Shown piece by piece: positions 20,299 to 33,309 of a stretch of 64,000 nucleotides of DNA. The stretch comes from Marsupella aquatica (Eukaryota > Marchantiophyta), in assembly GCA_973895155.1 (NCBI GenBank), contig OZ316893.1:3844001-3908000 (forward strand), read 5' to 3'. The position numbers and the translations under genes are program-made. The number at the start of each line of letters is the position of its first letter. Position 1 is the stretch's first letter. The notes under the pieces were generated by a model. That model did not search any database. It was not told the DNA's origin and worked only from the letters and a program-made list of their open reading frames with translations.

Positions 20299-23209
20299 AT
20301 GGCGATCAATGCGTCCTTGCGCTTCTTCGGGACGCGGTCTCCGGCGCTGCAGCAGCACGCTGGGGTGGCGGCCTGCACATGGAAGAACAGGCAGCAGGCA
20401 GCGATGCTGCTGCAAATTCGGCACTGCATGGTGAGCAGCAGAACTGTAGCATTGGGTAGGGTAGAGCAAGCTAGCAGCTCTGGCATCGAAGAACTGGACG
20501 CGAAGCAGACGAGGCAGGTGTCTCTGTTCGTGGATGCGCTACTTGACTGGAATCAGGTTGGTTCGCCATCAAAACCATCCGCCTTGTTTGTAGAAGTCCC
20601 TGCCGAAAGCTCAATATTTAACTGTCGATTCTTTGAGCGAGTATGAGATTATACTTGAATGCTCGATGTAAACTTGGTCTAGTTGAGTGGAATCCCAGGC
20701 TTGTTTCTGCAGGAAATTGACATAATTGCGTAGCTCATAGGAATTTTTGGAAAGCGATTTTATCATAAGTATTGGAAGGCATGACTAGAAGCAACTCGGA
20801 AGGAAAACAAAACCCATTTGGACTCTCTGTTCGTGCTGCCATTCTCCTCAGCTCAACTCATTTTCTCAGAGCTAATCCACCTAAACTCGATTCTCTTTAG
20901 TTCCATAAAGTTCTCCTCAATCACAGTCCAATTACCTTTCCTGCTGAAAATGGAAAGTACTGGAACGTTTGGCTGTGAGGACTGTTGGGAATTACTTATT
21001 GGAAATTTCCTCGCTTTGATCTGCTGCAGCGCATGAATTTGACGGCTGTGACAGAGCGGGAGGCTGTTATGGAGCGTCACATAGCGGATTCATTGGCGTT
21101 GTTGCCGACTGTGGAAAGTGCCTATTCCGCGCATTGCCTGTCTTCTGATATTTCTGGGGAGCGACTGAAGGTCGTGGATATAGGGAGTGGGGCGGGGCTT
21201 CCTGGTCTAATCTTGGCCATTGCGAGACCAGGTGCACCACATGCTGTTGGCTGCCAGATCAGGCATGTTGTTGTCTCTTATGTGATTGCGGCTGAACTAG
21301 TCTATTGGCATTCTAGCTCCTCTTCGGTATAAGTTTCCATTAGTTAGACCTCGGGGGAACTGAACATAGCTGAGTCTTGACCCTGTCTATGGTTGGCAAT
21401 GTATGCAGCGTGGCAGGTAACCTTAATTGAATCATTACAGAAACGATGTTATTTTTTGGAGTATGCCGCAGAGCAGTCAGGATTGTCGAACGTAACTATT
21501 GTTCGAGCGAGAGCAGAGGTCAGATTTTGCCCATGAGATGTCCAACTCCTCCTTCTGCTCGGAGCTTCTGCATCCACGTCATTCAATATTACTCATAAAT
21601 TTAGACTTGTCTAAGAGAAATTGCGTGCCCCCAACTTCCAGAATGGTTGCGTTTACAGTTGCCCTTGTGATACATTCGTTTAGGTCAGCTGTTGCAGCTT
21701 TCCTTTGAGGTCGAGTTTGGAACAATCCTCTCTACTAGTCAAAAAGGGGAGAATTTGTGGTCATCGTATTTGTCCAAAGTCCAATGAGTGTATTGGCTGT
21801 ACAATTTCAGGAGTGTGGACGTGATGAGCGGTTTCGGGGGGCCTATGATGTTGCAATAGCTAGGGCTGTGGCAGAAATGCGACTACTTTGTGAGTAATCT
21901 ATCGTAGATGGTTTGCCAACATCAGGAGAAAGAAATATTGGAAGATTGTCGTGGTGAACAATTGGTGAAAAAATAGTAGGTTCCAGCTTTTCAAGATATC
22001 CGAGGTTAAGATCCACAAGTACAGGAAAGGAAGAGGCTTGTACAACCTTTAAGGATAGGCTCTGAACGTTTGAAATGCATTTGTGGAGATCTACTGGACT
22101 GATTTGTTTGTCCTAGATCCACCAGTTGCACTTTCTAAGCCTGAGCTGAGTCCTTTTAACAGCAGCTGAGTCCTCTTTAACAGCATTTCCTTACCTGGAA
22201 ACCCACCTGAGCTATGTCACAAGGCCATCAATTTTCTTGAGAGACAAGCTATAGGACCTGTATTACCTGAATCGCTTGAACAAGTTTTGATTTTTGAAGT
22301 GGATGAGTCAGATTGAAGAAAGTAACGTCGTACAAGCAAACTAGAGCATGATATTCAGGTCACGATTACCTAACTGTGTGATTATTCGACTCGAAAACTT
22401 GTATCATGTATTTTGCAGCAGAGCTATGCCTGCCGTTGGTGCGAGTAGGGGGCCTTTTTGTGGCTGCAAAAGGCCCCAATCCACAGGTTATTCATCTGAC
22501 AATACTTCTGTGACTAAGCTTTACTGTTTCAGCAGTGCGTATGGACTTATTTAAATAGTTGTGTTGGCATGAATGAATGGAGATGTAGACTATCCAACCT
22601 TAGACTTGAGCACACATCAATTTGTCCTTTTAAATTGCCTTACGGAGTTGATTTTATAGCAATTTTCTCTCTGCAACAAGAGTAGGAATGATCCCCTGTT
22701 TTAGTCGCCTCCTCAATAGGTTTTGCCAGTAACACTGTTAGATTCGTTCCTGGGACCTTCAGCAAGAAGTCGAAGCCTCAAGGACAGCAATACGCGTGCT
22801 GGGAGCCTCTCTTCTGTCGATATCAACAGGTAAATTTGCAAAATTCGAATTTTTCATTCCCTAAATGATGATATCGAGACAGCGTCTGAACGAACATGCA
22901 ATACGTGAGGCATTAGACAAGTTTGACAGTTTCTGCTGCTTGCTGAAATTGACTTTGAGCTCTCTATAAACTAGGACTCAAAGGTTCGAAACATTAAGTT
23001 TGGAGGGACCCGTGACTTCGGATTGTATTTCTGTTTCATTGCGAGGGGCTTTAAAGTGACTTCTGTTTTGTTTGTTTGTTACTCTTCATTGTGCAGTTGC
23101 TTCAGAGGGACCTCTGGGTTTGCGGACCGCTGTTGTATGTCACAAACAGAAGGCTACACCTGCAAAGTATCCTCGTAGCGTAGGGACTCCTGGGAAGCAC
23201 CCGCTGTAG
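20299..23209 (+). CDS. rsmG: RsmG/GidB-like 16S rRNA (guanine-N7) methyltransferase, probably organellar
   Basis: Seven exons are supported: 20299-20556, 21030-21231, 21409-21518, 21811-21889, 22419-22486, 22763-22829 and 23097-23209. They sum to 897 nt (298 aa plus stop) with every phase matching. The first roughly 50 residues lack acidic residues and are rich in Ala, Arg and Ser, as in an organelle transit peptide. Family landmarks follow: DALLDWNQRMNLTAVTE, MERHIADSLALLP, the SAM-binding VVDIGSGAGLPGLILAIARP, WQVTLIESLQKRCYFLEYA, DVAIARAVAEMRLL, GGLFVAAKG and the C-terminal KATPAKYPRSVGTPGKHPL. Bacterial RsmG methylates G527 of 16S rRNA; in plants a role on plastid rRNA is inferred. Frames visible inside its introns are shadows. 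Confidence 0.93.
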
Positions 23210-24135
23210 ATGCGGGAAGTCCTACCTTGAAGTGCATAGATCTAGTGGACTCTACTTATTCTTTGCTCTCGAGTGTTTTTCATGATTCTGAAAGCTCAAT
23301 CCACAAGAAATGAAAAGCTGGAATCCCTTGTGATGTTTCTTGGCACTTTCGAATCGAAATGTGCAAAGTAAGTGCTGATCGTTTCGCTCTACATGAACAA
23401 TGTCTTGAAATGCGTCGTCTTGGTTCTTTAAAGAAAACACACTAGAATAAGAGGGGCTCATCAATCAAAAGGTAAGCTAGAAGCACGACGACAGATATGA
23501 CCTCAGGCAGGACAACATTTTGGTGCCAAAAACATACTTGTAAAGATAGCACAATATCTAAAAGAACTGCATCGTCCATAAATTGTATTCCTGCATGTTG
23601 TGATATTCATGCCTTGGCCGTTGACATAATAATATATGTGTATCTCTAAGCCATGGAGTGATTCCTATTCTAAGATTTCATTTTAAGTGCTGGATAGTAC
23701 AGGTGGGTCATTTATGTTCATAGCGCCTAGTTTTAGGAGACGGAAAATATCAACCGGGATGTTAGAATTGGCGACAGGTCGTAAGTACTATGTACCCTCC
23801 CGGCGGCGGAACTCCCTCGGAAACCTGTCGCAAGGCTGGCCCGAACCTTTAGGCCCAGACTGCGCCGGTGCCCCTCCTGTACAACGGCAATGGCAGGTGA
23901 CATCACCAGCACGACCACCAACTACGCCGGTCCCGCTGGGAGAAGGGGATCCAGTCCCAAAGGCCCGGGCTGCAGGGGGGCAGGCCCTTTAGGGCCAGGT
24001 TCCGTGATGCTGGGAGTGAGGATGTGTCAAAATGTTTATCACGCGACCTCCCCTCCCTGGGGCCCATTGTCCCTGGTTTTATACCCTTCCAAGAAAGGGT
24101 TCTCGCACCCCTGGTTGCCCTGTGAAACCTTTCTC
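23210..24135. other. rsmG downstream spacer
   Basis: No supported gene. The segment 23780-24010 is GC-rich and open in several frames by composition. It borders a LINE 3'-end fragment. Confidence 0.35.
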
Positions 24136-24139
24136 TCAA

Positions 24140-24320
24140 GTCCTGCCTCAGCTAGCTGGTCTTGTTTTTCTTGGGGCCTTTCCCTCTTTTCTTTCCCTTC
24201 ATTGGGTTGCTTTGCTATTGGGATCTTGTCTCCCAATTCGGCGTTTATTGGGTTGCTTTGCTATTGGGATCTTGTCTCCCAGTTCGGCGTTTTTTGCCCT
24301 TGGGCAGTGTGATATATATC
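24140..24320 (+). repeat. LINE 3'-end fragment (same family as 47.2 and 31.7 kb), sense orientation
   Basis: The segment ttgggttgctttgctattgg gatcttgtctccc.(a/g)ttcggcg... followed by ttgggcagtgtgatatata matches the complement of 47210-47300, the region just 3' of the LINE ORF there. Within it a 46-bp unit is duplicated in tandem (starts 24201 and 24247). Confidence 0.6.
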
Positions 24321-27300
24321 TTGTCCCATCCCACTCACTTCTTGTCTCTGTCTCTGCTTGGTTGTCTCATCTTGTCCTGCTTGGTCATCTTTTTCCGTCC
24401 CTCTTGCTCTCCCCGCTCACCTCTTGCCTATGCTTGCTCGTCTCGTCCCGCCCGCTCTCCCACTCACCTCTTGCCTCCACTTGCTTGTCTCATCCCGCTT
24501 GCTTGTTTTGTTTGCTCGTTCAGAGCCTAGAGCTCAGTCTCAAATCACCTCATTCCTGGGGTTTTTGCGTGACCTTAATGCTCTTCATGATTTTTTTACT
24601 TTATATTTTTCAGGGCACTCTGGGCCTGTCAAGATGTGGATCACCTTTTTGAATACATTCTACTCTACTTTTATTAAAGTTTGAAAAGATCTTGATCGCC
24701 TATTAGAATACATTTTACTCTACTTTTATTAAAGTTTGAAAAAAATAAAATCTCTAAAGATTGGGTAGTAAGGTTTTGTTTCTGGAATATTATCTATAAC
24801 TATAATAAGGAATCTATAACTGTAATAAGGGATCCTGCCTTTTTTAGTCCTTCATCCCAATACAAACAAGTTTTTGGATGGAAAAAATACACAGCGGTAG
24901 ATTTAATTAGCTATTTTCTTTGATATTTATAGAAGAAATATGCACCCCTGACACATATGTGCTTCCTGTTGCTCGACCCGACTCCCTATGGGCCTGCCCT
25001 CCTTGGACTCCCTATGGGCCGCACAGGCATAGGTCTCATGGTATATAATGTCCTGAAGAACAACAAGTTCATCTTGAGTTGTGAGGGCTATTATTGCCCA
25101 TAGTAAATATTCTGGATCCTTTAGGAGTCACATCAAATAACACTTTTCATTTTTATCAAGCATGTACCTCAAAAACTTTCCGAGCGCCAATTCCTTCATT
25201 CCCCTGTCACCTACAGCTGCCAGTCCCAGCCGTTCAATCCCGTCCGCCCCAACCATGATGATCGTGAGCCATTTACACAGTCATGACATGAATGATGATG
25301 ATGGGTGACGAATTTGAGAATTTCTGTTAATGGCTTTTGCTGCATAGAGTGCGGATTTTGACGTGGTGGGTCTACAGTCCCAGTGAGATAAAGAAACTGT
25401 TCTTCTGTTTGGCACGTATATTTTCAATTTGGTCCAGTTGGCTGGCAGGGGCACGCGGTTTCTGTTGGCGACATTGGAAGGACACTACTGCGCATCGGAG
25501 CTGTCACTTAGATGGGAAGGAAAGTGGGAAAGAACAGCAGAATGTTGACATTTGGAGAGTGATTTGACACAGGATCGGGAACGCAAGCGAGTCTACATTG
25601 CACTGCCACTGAGCTGGGAAAGTGGGGAAAAGAGAAGAGAGTCGAGATCTGTACTGTGATTCGGAATTGAGAACGAAATCGACTGGAGGTCCTCTTCATC
25701 GGGCCTGCGAGCTAGGAACCGGCGAGGAGTTATCTATCGTGAACTTGGGCTTGTGGTTGTGTTAAGGAAGGAAAGAACCACAAGAGTTGCCTGCCTCTTC
25801 AAGGCAAGAAGACCAGGTCGAATGTTTCTTGTGTTGGGCTTGGAAACTTAGAAAACAGCAGGAGACAATGGAGCTGGTTAGGGGATGGCAGTTGTCACAT
25901 TTGACGCTTCTCCACTCAGTGTAGAGCAGATTGGAGAACTGGCACTGGCAGAAGACCGAATCTCGTGCCAACACAAAGAAGAAGAGTTTTCCGTCTCGAA
26001 AGGGCGTCAAGAGTGTATCCATCTTGCTGGATCGATTAATCTGTAGGAGCAGCTGTAAGAAATTTCACAAATCTTCCCTAGAGCAAAACTTGAAAGGTTT
26101 TTATTTTCTCATCGAACTGCTCTACAGCCAATTAGCAAGTTTCTTGACTGTTGGTGTCTTCCAGTACCAGAGTGATTGGATGCTTCTGAGCAAATTTTCG
26201 TGGGAGCATTCCTGACTATGTTTCCATCTCATTCTGATTGGCTACTACTTGGACTCAGCCTTCCAGTATGTCCTACTATAAAGTTGGTTACTGGTTTGGA
26301 GTGATGATCGAGTCTTGACGTTTTCAATAGGCGAACTCGCCGTGGTCGATGGAAGTGGACTTTCCCACTGAATCTGAAATTCAGCTGGTGTCACATCGAC
26401 GCAAAATTTAACGAACACATCCGCCAGTGGGTGGTGCTACAGTACTTATTTACTCCAGATCTCATAATATTTTATACTCCAAGCTTGGATCGGCTTCCAC
26501 AGGGCATGACAGGGCGGACCGTTCGACCCTGTAGTAACCTCCCTTAATAAATACTGGTTGCTTCAATGTTTTTTGCCAGCGCCCCAGCTCCGTGCTCAGA
26601 AATGTTCCTCAGCCGTAAGGGTAATTATTGTACAATAGAAGGGTTTTTGGGTTTGGGGGACGGTATTTGCATGATGTGAGGGAGGGTGGGTGGTGTTGGC
26701 CGTGTTGGATTATTGCTAAAGTCAGGAACTGTAATGCTTGGATCGCGAAACAGAGATACCCAGAAAAGAACAGTACATTCTTTGCGCTGAGAGAGTTCAA
26801 GGAGACCACCTTGATCCGCCTCCGGACTGTCCCTATTGGGGATTCTCGGGTCGTCGTAGCTGCCGAAGAGCACCTAAAGTTTTTGTCTGTCACCTTAGCT
26901 GCATCCTTTTAATGTTCGGGCGATTCGTCTGGCTGAAGCTAAAATCTCCGAGAGCGTCTCTGGACTGGAACTTACTCTTCAGAAGATTTCTCAGCTGCAT
27001 CTCTTTGCATTATGCCTCATAGGAGTACTCTTCCTCCACATGGTCCATTTATCCAGTCTGACTGATTAGTCATTGCCTTCCTCTCCGATCCATTGCGGGA
27101 TTGGCGTATCTGCTCTTGAAAATTGCTACGTTTAAAGTAAAGAGCAGGTTTACTTTGTGATTTTTAATAAATGTGCGACTTCGGATGCCCTCTGCTGGTG
27201 CTCACAGCCACAATTTGATTTGGGTGCATAGAGGGTAGCACTGATTACTGATTGAAGACGGATAGTTATTATTCTCACACATGTTTACTCATGAATTGAC

Positions 27301-27479
27301 GGCCATCGACCGCACTTACAGAAGTCTGGCCCTGCTGAGGTCCGGATTGCACCCTGTCAGTGGTTCACGAGCCAGTTTGGGAAGGGCTGGTTGAACTATA
27401 GATTTTCTAATTGCTCCCTCAACGTTGAATTGCAGGGGTAGGAGCTAGAGAGCTGCTGAGAGGCCAGAATCCATCTATC
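24321..27479. other. Spacer without a recognised gene
   Basis: 24330-24540 is pyrimidine-rich with repeated cttgtctc/cccgct blocks. A 55-bp unit (gaatacatt.tactctac) is duplicated at 24651 and 24706. A short duplication of aatctataact.taataagg lies near 24810, and of actccctatgggcc near 24990-25022. The sequence from about 25 to 27.4 kb shows no family resemblance in any frame; its right part should include the promoter of the next gene. Confidence 0.4.
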
Positions 27480-29376
27480 ATGGTGACCCACGGGAGGCTC
27501 ACATTGGCCGTTATTCTTGGGTGTCTTCTTTTGTGTATTTTGGGGCCTCACTCCGTTTCAGGTATGTCCCCTGGATCTGTTGTGACCATCTAGTGTAAGG
27601 ACTAAGTACCTCCATGACTTTATTGTCTGCCCCTCTGATCCATACGGTATCTAATTTATCGTTGGCTGCTTCGTGCCAGAAGTTCATTGTGTATGTCTTG
27701 CTCTCTCATGCTTTGTTGAATGTGGTGTTCTTTGACAGAGATTCATAATGTGGTATGATGACAACTTGGTTTTATTGCTTTATCTTCGTGATTCACGCTA
27801 ACCTGCACTGATTCAATTTTGGCGTCCTGACTGGTATATTTGGGACAGGGAGTGCTGAGGGCGAAGACGAAATCATTGAAACTTTCTTCGCTGGTGGCCG
27901 GCATCTCCTACAGGATCTTACGCGTGAGTGTTGATATCTCTAGTTAGTTGTAATCCTGTCGTGGCCATATTTTGCAAATGCAAGGACCGAATGAGAACGA
28001 GTTTGAAAGGGAATGTCTTGGTGGTTGACATACTAGTGAACTCGTAATTACTGCCGGTGACGTATTTCTTGGTGTGGGTTTTCGATTCGTCATTTCTGTG
28101 TTGTTGTACTCCTGCGTTCGAGTTATCTGCAGTTGGGAGATTCCGTCACAAACGTGTGCATTTGTGTCCCACACTCTGGGCTATGATGTTTGTGCTGGAA
28201 AAAGAAGGAAGAGGGTGACAATACCCATCTGTTCTTTATGCTATCGGGCCATGGTCTTCCAAATTCCAGCTCGTTTTTGAAACAATTCAGGCCTTAGACT
28301 GGTTTCACCGGTAACGTTCCATGGAATAGTTTCTGCATGCTATTGGAAGGCTGCTATTGTTGCTGACAGTTCGATTACTGCTGAGGATTTGGAGAATATC
28401 CTTCTGGCGTAGAGCAGGAGCATTTTTGCTAAAATGAATTTCCACTTGACACCTCAAATGACTCGTGCCTTCCCTGACTAGAGGTCTGGTACAATCAGTT
28501 AATGGTCATGATCTGTCTTTATTGTACGTGCTAATAATTATGTGAGATGTTTTTCCTAAGATTTCAAACAGATTTATAGAATAATAGCTCTGTCGACATA
28601 GTTATCAGTAGAAGAACAAAGGACAATAAGCTCGCTATAAAAATACAATTCGATTGTTTAAGTTTACTCACATATGTAAACAACGGCTGTCTCTGGTCAA
28701 GCTCTTTGTTCATCGTAAGTTTAGGGAAAGGGTAGGCTGCACTTTTGACAATGAGGAACATCACAGCAAATTTGGAAAGCTATTGCATGTATAGTGTTAG
28801 CATTATCTGTGCAAGATACTATGGTTTTGTTGTTGTTGTGACTAAAGCAAGCTTTACATGCAGGAATATATCAGTAAGCAAAGCATCCTTTTGGGGTTTG
28901 TGGGTCAAAGATGCATTGGAATCTTAGGAGACTCTATTTCTACCTTTGTCTGACTTGTGGCACTCATGTGTTCTGCAGAATGTCCTCATCAATGGGCCTA
29001 TGACAATTTCACTGTTCTTGAAGAGAATTGCCCTTATGTGGTAAATCTCACGACCACCTATGACAAGCAGAGATGCTGCCGGTATGGTCTTGGGGGCATG
29101 TTATGCCCGTACTACTCTCTCGTCAATGATCCCACTAACGATTGTTCAAAACTTTTCTGGTCCACCTTACAAGTAGTGGCTCCAAACTACACCACTGACT
29201 GGTTTTCATTCATTTGTACTGATCCCAACAGTCCGGGTGGTATAGAATGTCCGGCTGGTTTTGGTAATAACAGTGCTCCCAGCCCGTCAGGAAACTTTTC
29301 ACCTAGCTCCCGTTCATTTGCCTCATCTCTTCTCTTAGCAATAGCAATATTTGAGATTCTGGTCTTGTTATTTTAG
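27480..29376 (+). CDS. LLG: LORELEI-like GPI-anchored protein
   Basis: Three exons, 27480-27561, 27849-27923 and 28979-29376, give 184 aa. Residues 1-27 form a hydrophobic signal peptide. The mature part has FFAGGRHLLQDLTQCPHQW, the NFTVLEENCPYV segment, QRCCRYGLGGMLCPYYS, VNDPTNDCSKLFWS and ICTDPNSPGGIECPAGF. This is the eight-cysteine layout of LORELEI/LLG proteins, including the CC pair and the ND motif. A Ser-rich spacer and a hydrophobic C-terminus (SLLLAIAIFEILVLLF) fit a GPI-attachment signal. LLG proteins chaperone and act as co-receptors for FERONIA-type receptor kinases that sense RALF peptides at the plasma membrane; that role is inferred from the family. Several N-glycosylation sequons (NFT, NLT, NYT) are present. 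Confidence 0.9.
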
Positions 29377-31734
29377 AACACTACCCTTCAGGTTTGGCGG
29401 AACCTTATGAAAATATTGGCCAGCATTGTCCTGCTGCCTTGGAAACATCTTGGGAGAACCTGCTTAGGATGGGTTACTGGCTTGGGAGGAATAGGCGTGT
29501 GGTTTGTGGCAACCTGCTTGAAAGCTATCCAGACAAGTAGCCCGACAAGAACTATCAGGGATTAGTTGGTGAGGGATTCACCGATTCTACATGAATCGGA
29601 GGTCGTCTCCATATTTTCACTATGTCGACAGATTGAGAGATACTATCAGGTATGTCTGGAAATGATTGTACCTCCTTTCACTAGGGTAGCTCTTCAGAAC
29701 CATTCCGTGAATTTGTTTGTTGGAGTTACTGAAAGAGCGCATATCAGAAACGGGAAGCAGCTGCTCAACAACTGTGGGTCAAGTCCTGTCAAAAAGTGTC
29801 CGCTCAGACACAGACCACTCCTTCCGGTCTAACTTCATGCATTCAGCTGCCGTGACGATGAGAAACAAGTCTGGCGCAAGCGTGAGCAAAGGAGAATATC
29901 CTTAGCCAGTTTGAGCATCACGTCAATCAACTGACTCGCTGGATACTCTTCACGATAATCTTTATAATCCGCTACTACAATCCACTACATGACTGCTAAG
30001 CTCAGCAACAGGCTAAGCTTAGGAGGATATTGAGTTGCTGACGACATGTACGAGAATGGATTAGAGACTTTCATTGCGACTCACATGCGAGCTCATACGA
30101 TATGATTGAGATCTATGGCTAGTCGGCTAGTTTCACTTGGATGTCATTACCACGAATTCCATGACAATTTTCGTTAAAATTGTGAATATGGATAAATCAC
30201 GCTAACTCAATCATAAATAAAATCGACCGGAAGCTGTTCAATGCAGAGTGTCTATTGCAATCATCTTTTGTCTCTCACTCGTTGTTGATGTGTATGCGCC
30301 GTAGCTTGATTCACCCGGTACATTGGATGGGTTAGGGCATTGTTTCGGCCGACGTTTTGGCCATCAATCATAGTTTGCTGTGTCACAGGTTTTCGAGGCT
30401 TCGAAGGTTTAATGTTGTTGACCAAAGGTTTCCCAATTTTGTTATTAAGTACACAAGTCCGGTTTGCCATTCTTCTTTGGTACGTACAGTAGGAGGGTTT
30501 CCTGACTTGGCAGCGAGATTCTCTCTCCTTCTGGGCATTTCTTATTCTGAAGGAGTCTGGTATGCATATTTCTTGGAGATGACAGTTCCGCAATTGGTAA
30601 GTAGATTCTGGTTTCTCCATTCCTGTTCTGTAGGAGCAATTCCAAATAAAAAGAATTTCTGAGTTCATCAACATGTGACAAGATTTACAGAAATGCCAGT
30701 GCAATTTCTTGGTGATAACTATTCTGTTGTTGTAAGTTTTCTTCCTCGTCTCCTGTCGAGAAAATATCGTACGATTGGCCAGGTCATCATCATCGATGGA
30801 TGTGCTTCGGTCTGTGTGATCCCGGACTTGCGGTAACGGCATAGCATAGATGTAATAATAATCCATCGTGTACGTAAACGACTCTGACCACGAGTTCCCT
30901 ATCCACGAGAACTCTATTCACCTATATCACTCCAAAAGATCAGACCGACCTCAGCACATCCTGACGATGGATAGCGAAGTGACTTCAAAAGACATTTTTT
31001 CTGAGTGACCTGACATAGTTCTTCTTTCAGAAAGTCACCCGACACAGCCCCTCTTTCAATTCTAGGAACATGAAATTGATCTCTATTAGGACTTTTGGGG
31101 GGACCAAACGACTCTGTGCACCATTGTGTGCAAGGAAGGAGGCTGGGAAGGAAGACAGCACTGGAATGGTACAGACAGTACAAAAGTAAATGAGGATAAT
31201 CACCGGATCTATAATATATATCCAATGATGATGAGAAACTAGACTTGAGGCCTACAATATATATCTAATCAGGATGAGAAACTAGAGTTGGGGTCGGCTT
31301 CTTAAACCACTGTCCATATAAAATGAGAAGTGTCCAATATTTCTCACTTTTTGACATTTCTCTCTTCTAGGGTGAGAATTTGCTCCACAATTTCAGGAAA
31401 AAAAGTCTAGAAATGGTGAAACCTGGTGGATCCAGGTTTTGTTATGGACAACTGCGCTTTAATAAACTAGAGTTGGGGTCCAGGCTTCTAGAGTGAAATC
31501 TCAAGAGAATGACTTTAGAACCCCACAAAAATTTATGCCGATGGAAAGAAGGATAAGATAATTATTATGTATCTGAAAATGATGATAATTTTTGTCATCA
31601 ATTACATTAATATTCAAGGAATGGGCATTGAGGCTTGTGTATGTACATGCAGCCAATGGGCGCTTGACATTAATCACACAAAGGACATTGTAGTGCATGG
31701 TATTTGACATTGATTAATCACATAATACCTAGGG
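29377..31734. other. Spacer downstream of the LLG gene
   Basis: No recognised gene. It contains an unassigned 201-codon minus-strand frame (listed separately) and a short repeated segment (ctacaatatatatc.aat.atgatgagaaactaga) near 31205-31290. Confidence 0.4.
30261..30866 (-). CDS. Unassigned 201-aa open reading frame, possibly spurious
   Basis: An ATG-started frame encodes a basic, Asn/Thr/Gln/Arg-rich polypeptide (MDYYYIYAMPLPQVRDHTD...). It includes a CKSC pair in WHFCKSCHMLMN and a tail TAHTHQQRVRDKR. I recognise no family, signal peptide or membrane segment. A frame of this length is only slightly beyond chance for a 64-kb window, and no intron signals support it. Confidence 0.15.
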   Translation of the reverse strand: MDYYYIYAMPLPQVRDHTDRSTSIDDDDLANRTIFSRQETRKKTYNNRIVITKKLHWHFCKSCHMLMNSEILFIWNCSYRTGMEKPESTYQLRNCHLQEICIPDSFRIRNAQKERESRCQVRKPSYCTYQRRMANRTCVLNNKIGKPLVNNIKPSKPRKPVTQQTMIDGQNVGRNNALTHPMYRVNQATAHTHQQRVRDKR

Positions 31735-32160
31735 CTATATATCATATATCATTGCCAAGTGCAAAAAGCACCTCACAAGGAGGACATGACCCCAAAGGCC
31801 AAGAACACAACCAAGGGGGTTCTGGAGAAATCAACCAGCCAAAAAGCAAAGAACCCCAAAGCCCAAGAGTCAGAATGGCACAAGAACTGAAGCCCTATTG
31901 ATTCAGCCACAAACTAAAGAATTGGTAGAGCTCCAGGTGAGGGTAAACTCCTTAAAGGGTCGAAAAGAGAGCTTTGACTAGATCCCCTAAAATCAACCAC
32001 CTCGGCCAGTTGAAGGATAGTGATGCTTGAGCCCATTGTAGGGCAACATTCACTCATTGTTGAAAGAAGCCACTTAGGACTGAACAGGGGGGTAGGGCGT
32101 GTTGTGCACAATAACTGCACAGTTGTGGAGGAAACAGTCAAATGATGGCACACCTCCAAA
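31735..32160 (-). pseudogene. Decayed 3' end of a nuclease-domain LINE, second copy
   Basis: Read on the minus strand, one frame gives FGGVPSFDCFLHNCAV....PYPPV. This aligns with FGALHPSFDRFLRSCAV....PYPPV of the intact ORF at 47332-48285. Several stops follow. The downstream part, to 31735, aligns with that element's 3' untranslated region (cttggttgtgttcttggcct, ggtcatgtcctcc, ttggcaatgatata). Confidence 0.65.
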
Positions 32161-33300
32161 TTAAGCTAGTGGGTAGAAATCATGACCATCCCCCTCCCCC
32201 CCACCCTACCATCAGACTAAAATATTCAGAATAAGTCTCAAGAGAATCAAGAACTGTTCTTCCCTGCCCAGGCCCCACCCACCTGAACCATATCGATCCA
32301 TTGCCTCTGGCCATCCAGTAATTGCATCCTGGTATGGAAACTGGCCTCATCCCAATACTTGTGAATACATTTTGTAGAAGAGCTTTGCACTACATTGTCC
32401 CCCCAACTACCCAAAAACAGCTAAAAAGTGACTTTTTTCAAATCAAGGTTGGAGTTGTAGGAAGGTCTAAGGCAGAGGAGATGAACAGTTGCAGGTGACT
32501 GTTGACTTTAGGTCAAGATGAATGTGTAACCCCTAAAACCTATAGTAAACATTCATCTTATTTTTGTGAGTAAAAATGAGGGTGGAAAGTTGTGGTGTTT
32601 TTTGGCACGCAATGGTGCTCCTTGAAATGGACACTTTTGGCCCCAGCAACGAGTGGCAAGTTAGCATGCAACCATGTGGCAGCAAGAAGCCCTGGCCAAT
32701 CACAACAGCAGTTGAGTTACCTCTGATAAATTACTACTAACGATATTCCATTACTGTATGTTTTCAAACCAAGAAAACAATCCTTAGTTACAGAGCAGAG
32801 CAAGGCTCTAGACAGGCACAATTAAAGGCAGTCCATCCATAGTGCCCCTTTACGAATGCCCTTGCACGCGACCAGGATCTCAGGGATGCACAAGATGACA
32901 TTAAAATTCTCAGTTCATGTCCATGAAAGTTAAATAAGAGGGAGGCTTAGACCCGGGCTTAGAAGGTTAGGCTTAGAGAGAAAATCATAGGTGACTATAT
33001 CAAATCACTTCTAGATGGTTGTGCACTGACCCTACTTTTCAAACTTTCCATCTCATTGATCAGTTTGTTGCTTAATTGATCTGTGAAATCAACCTTAATT
33101 GGATTCTTAATTGGTTAATCTAATTTAATTTTCTCTACTTGGTCAATGAAGAAGTGCTATAATTGTTTAGCCAATTAACAACCCATGACCCCCTTTTACC
33201 CGGCCTTGACGGGACTAAGGGTGGCTTTACAATACATAGGGGTACTCGTCTTGTAACTTCGCTTGTAATGTTGGGCACTCGTTGAACCCAACAAGGCTGA
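32161..33300. other. Spacer, no gene recognised
   Basis: No coding similarity was seen on either strand. It could be further decayed LINE sequence, since LINE remnants lie on both sides. Confidence 0.35.
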
Positions 33301-33309
33301 CATTACCAT

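Noticed and set aside
21499-21708. 69-aa plus-strand frame
   Set aside because: It starts in rsmG exon 3 and runs into the following intron in another frame.
24032-24652. 206-aa plus-strand frame rich in Ser, Leu and Pro
   Set aside because: It lies over a pyrimidine-rich stretch and a LINE 3' fragment with a tandem duplication; composition explains the open frame.
26628-26912. 94-aa plus-strand frame upstream of the LLG gene
   Set aside because: No family resemblance or splice support, and other frames over the same bases are equally open.
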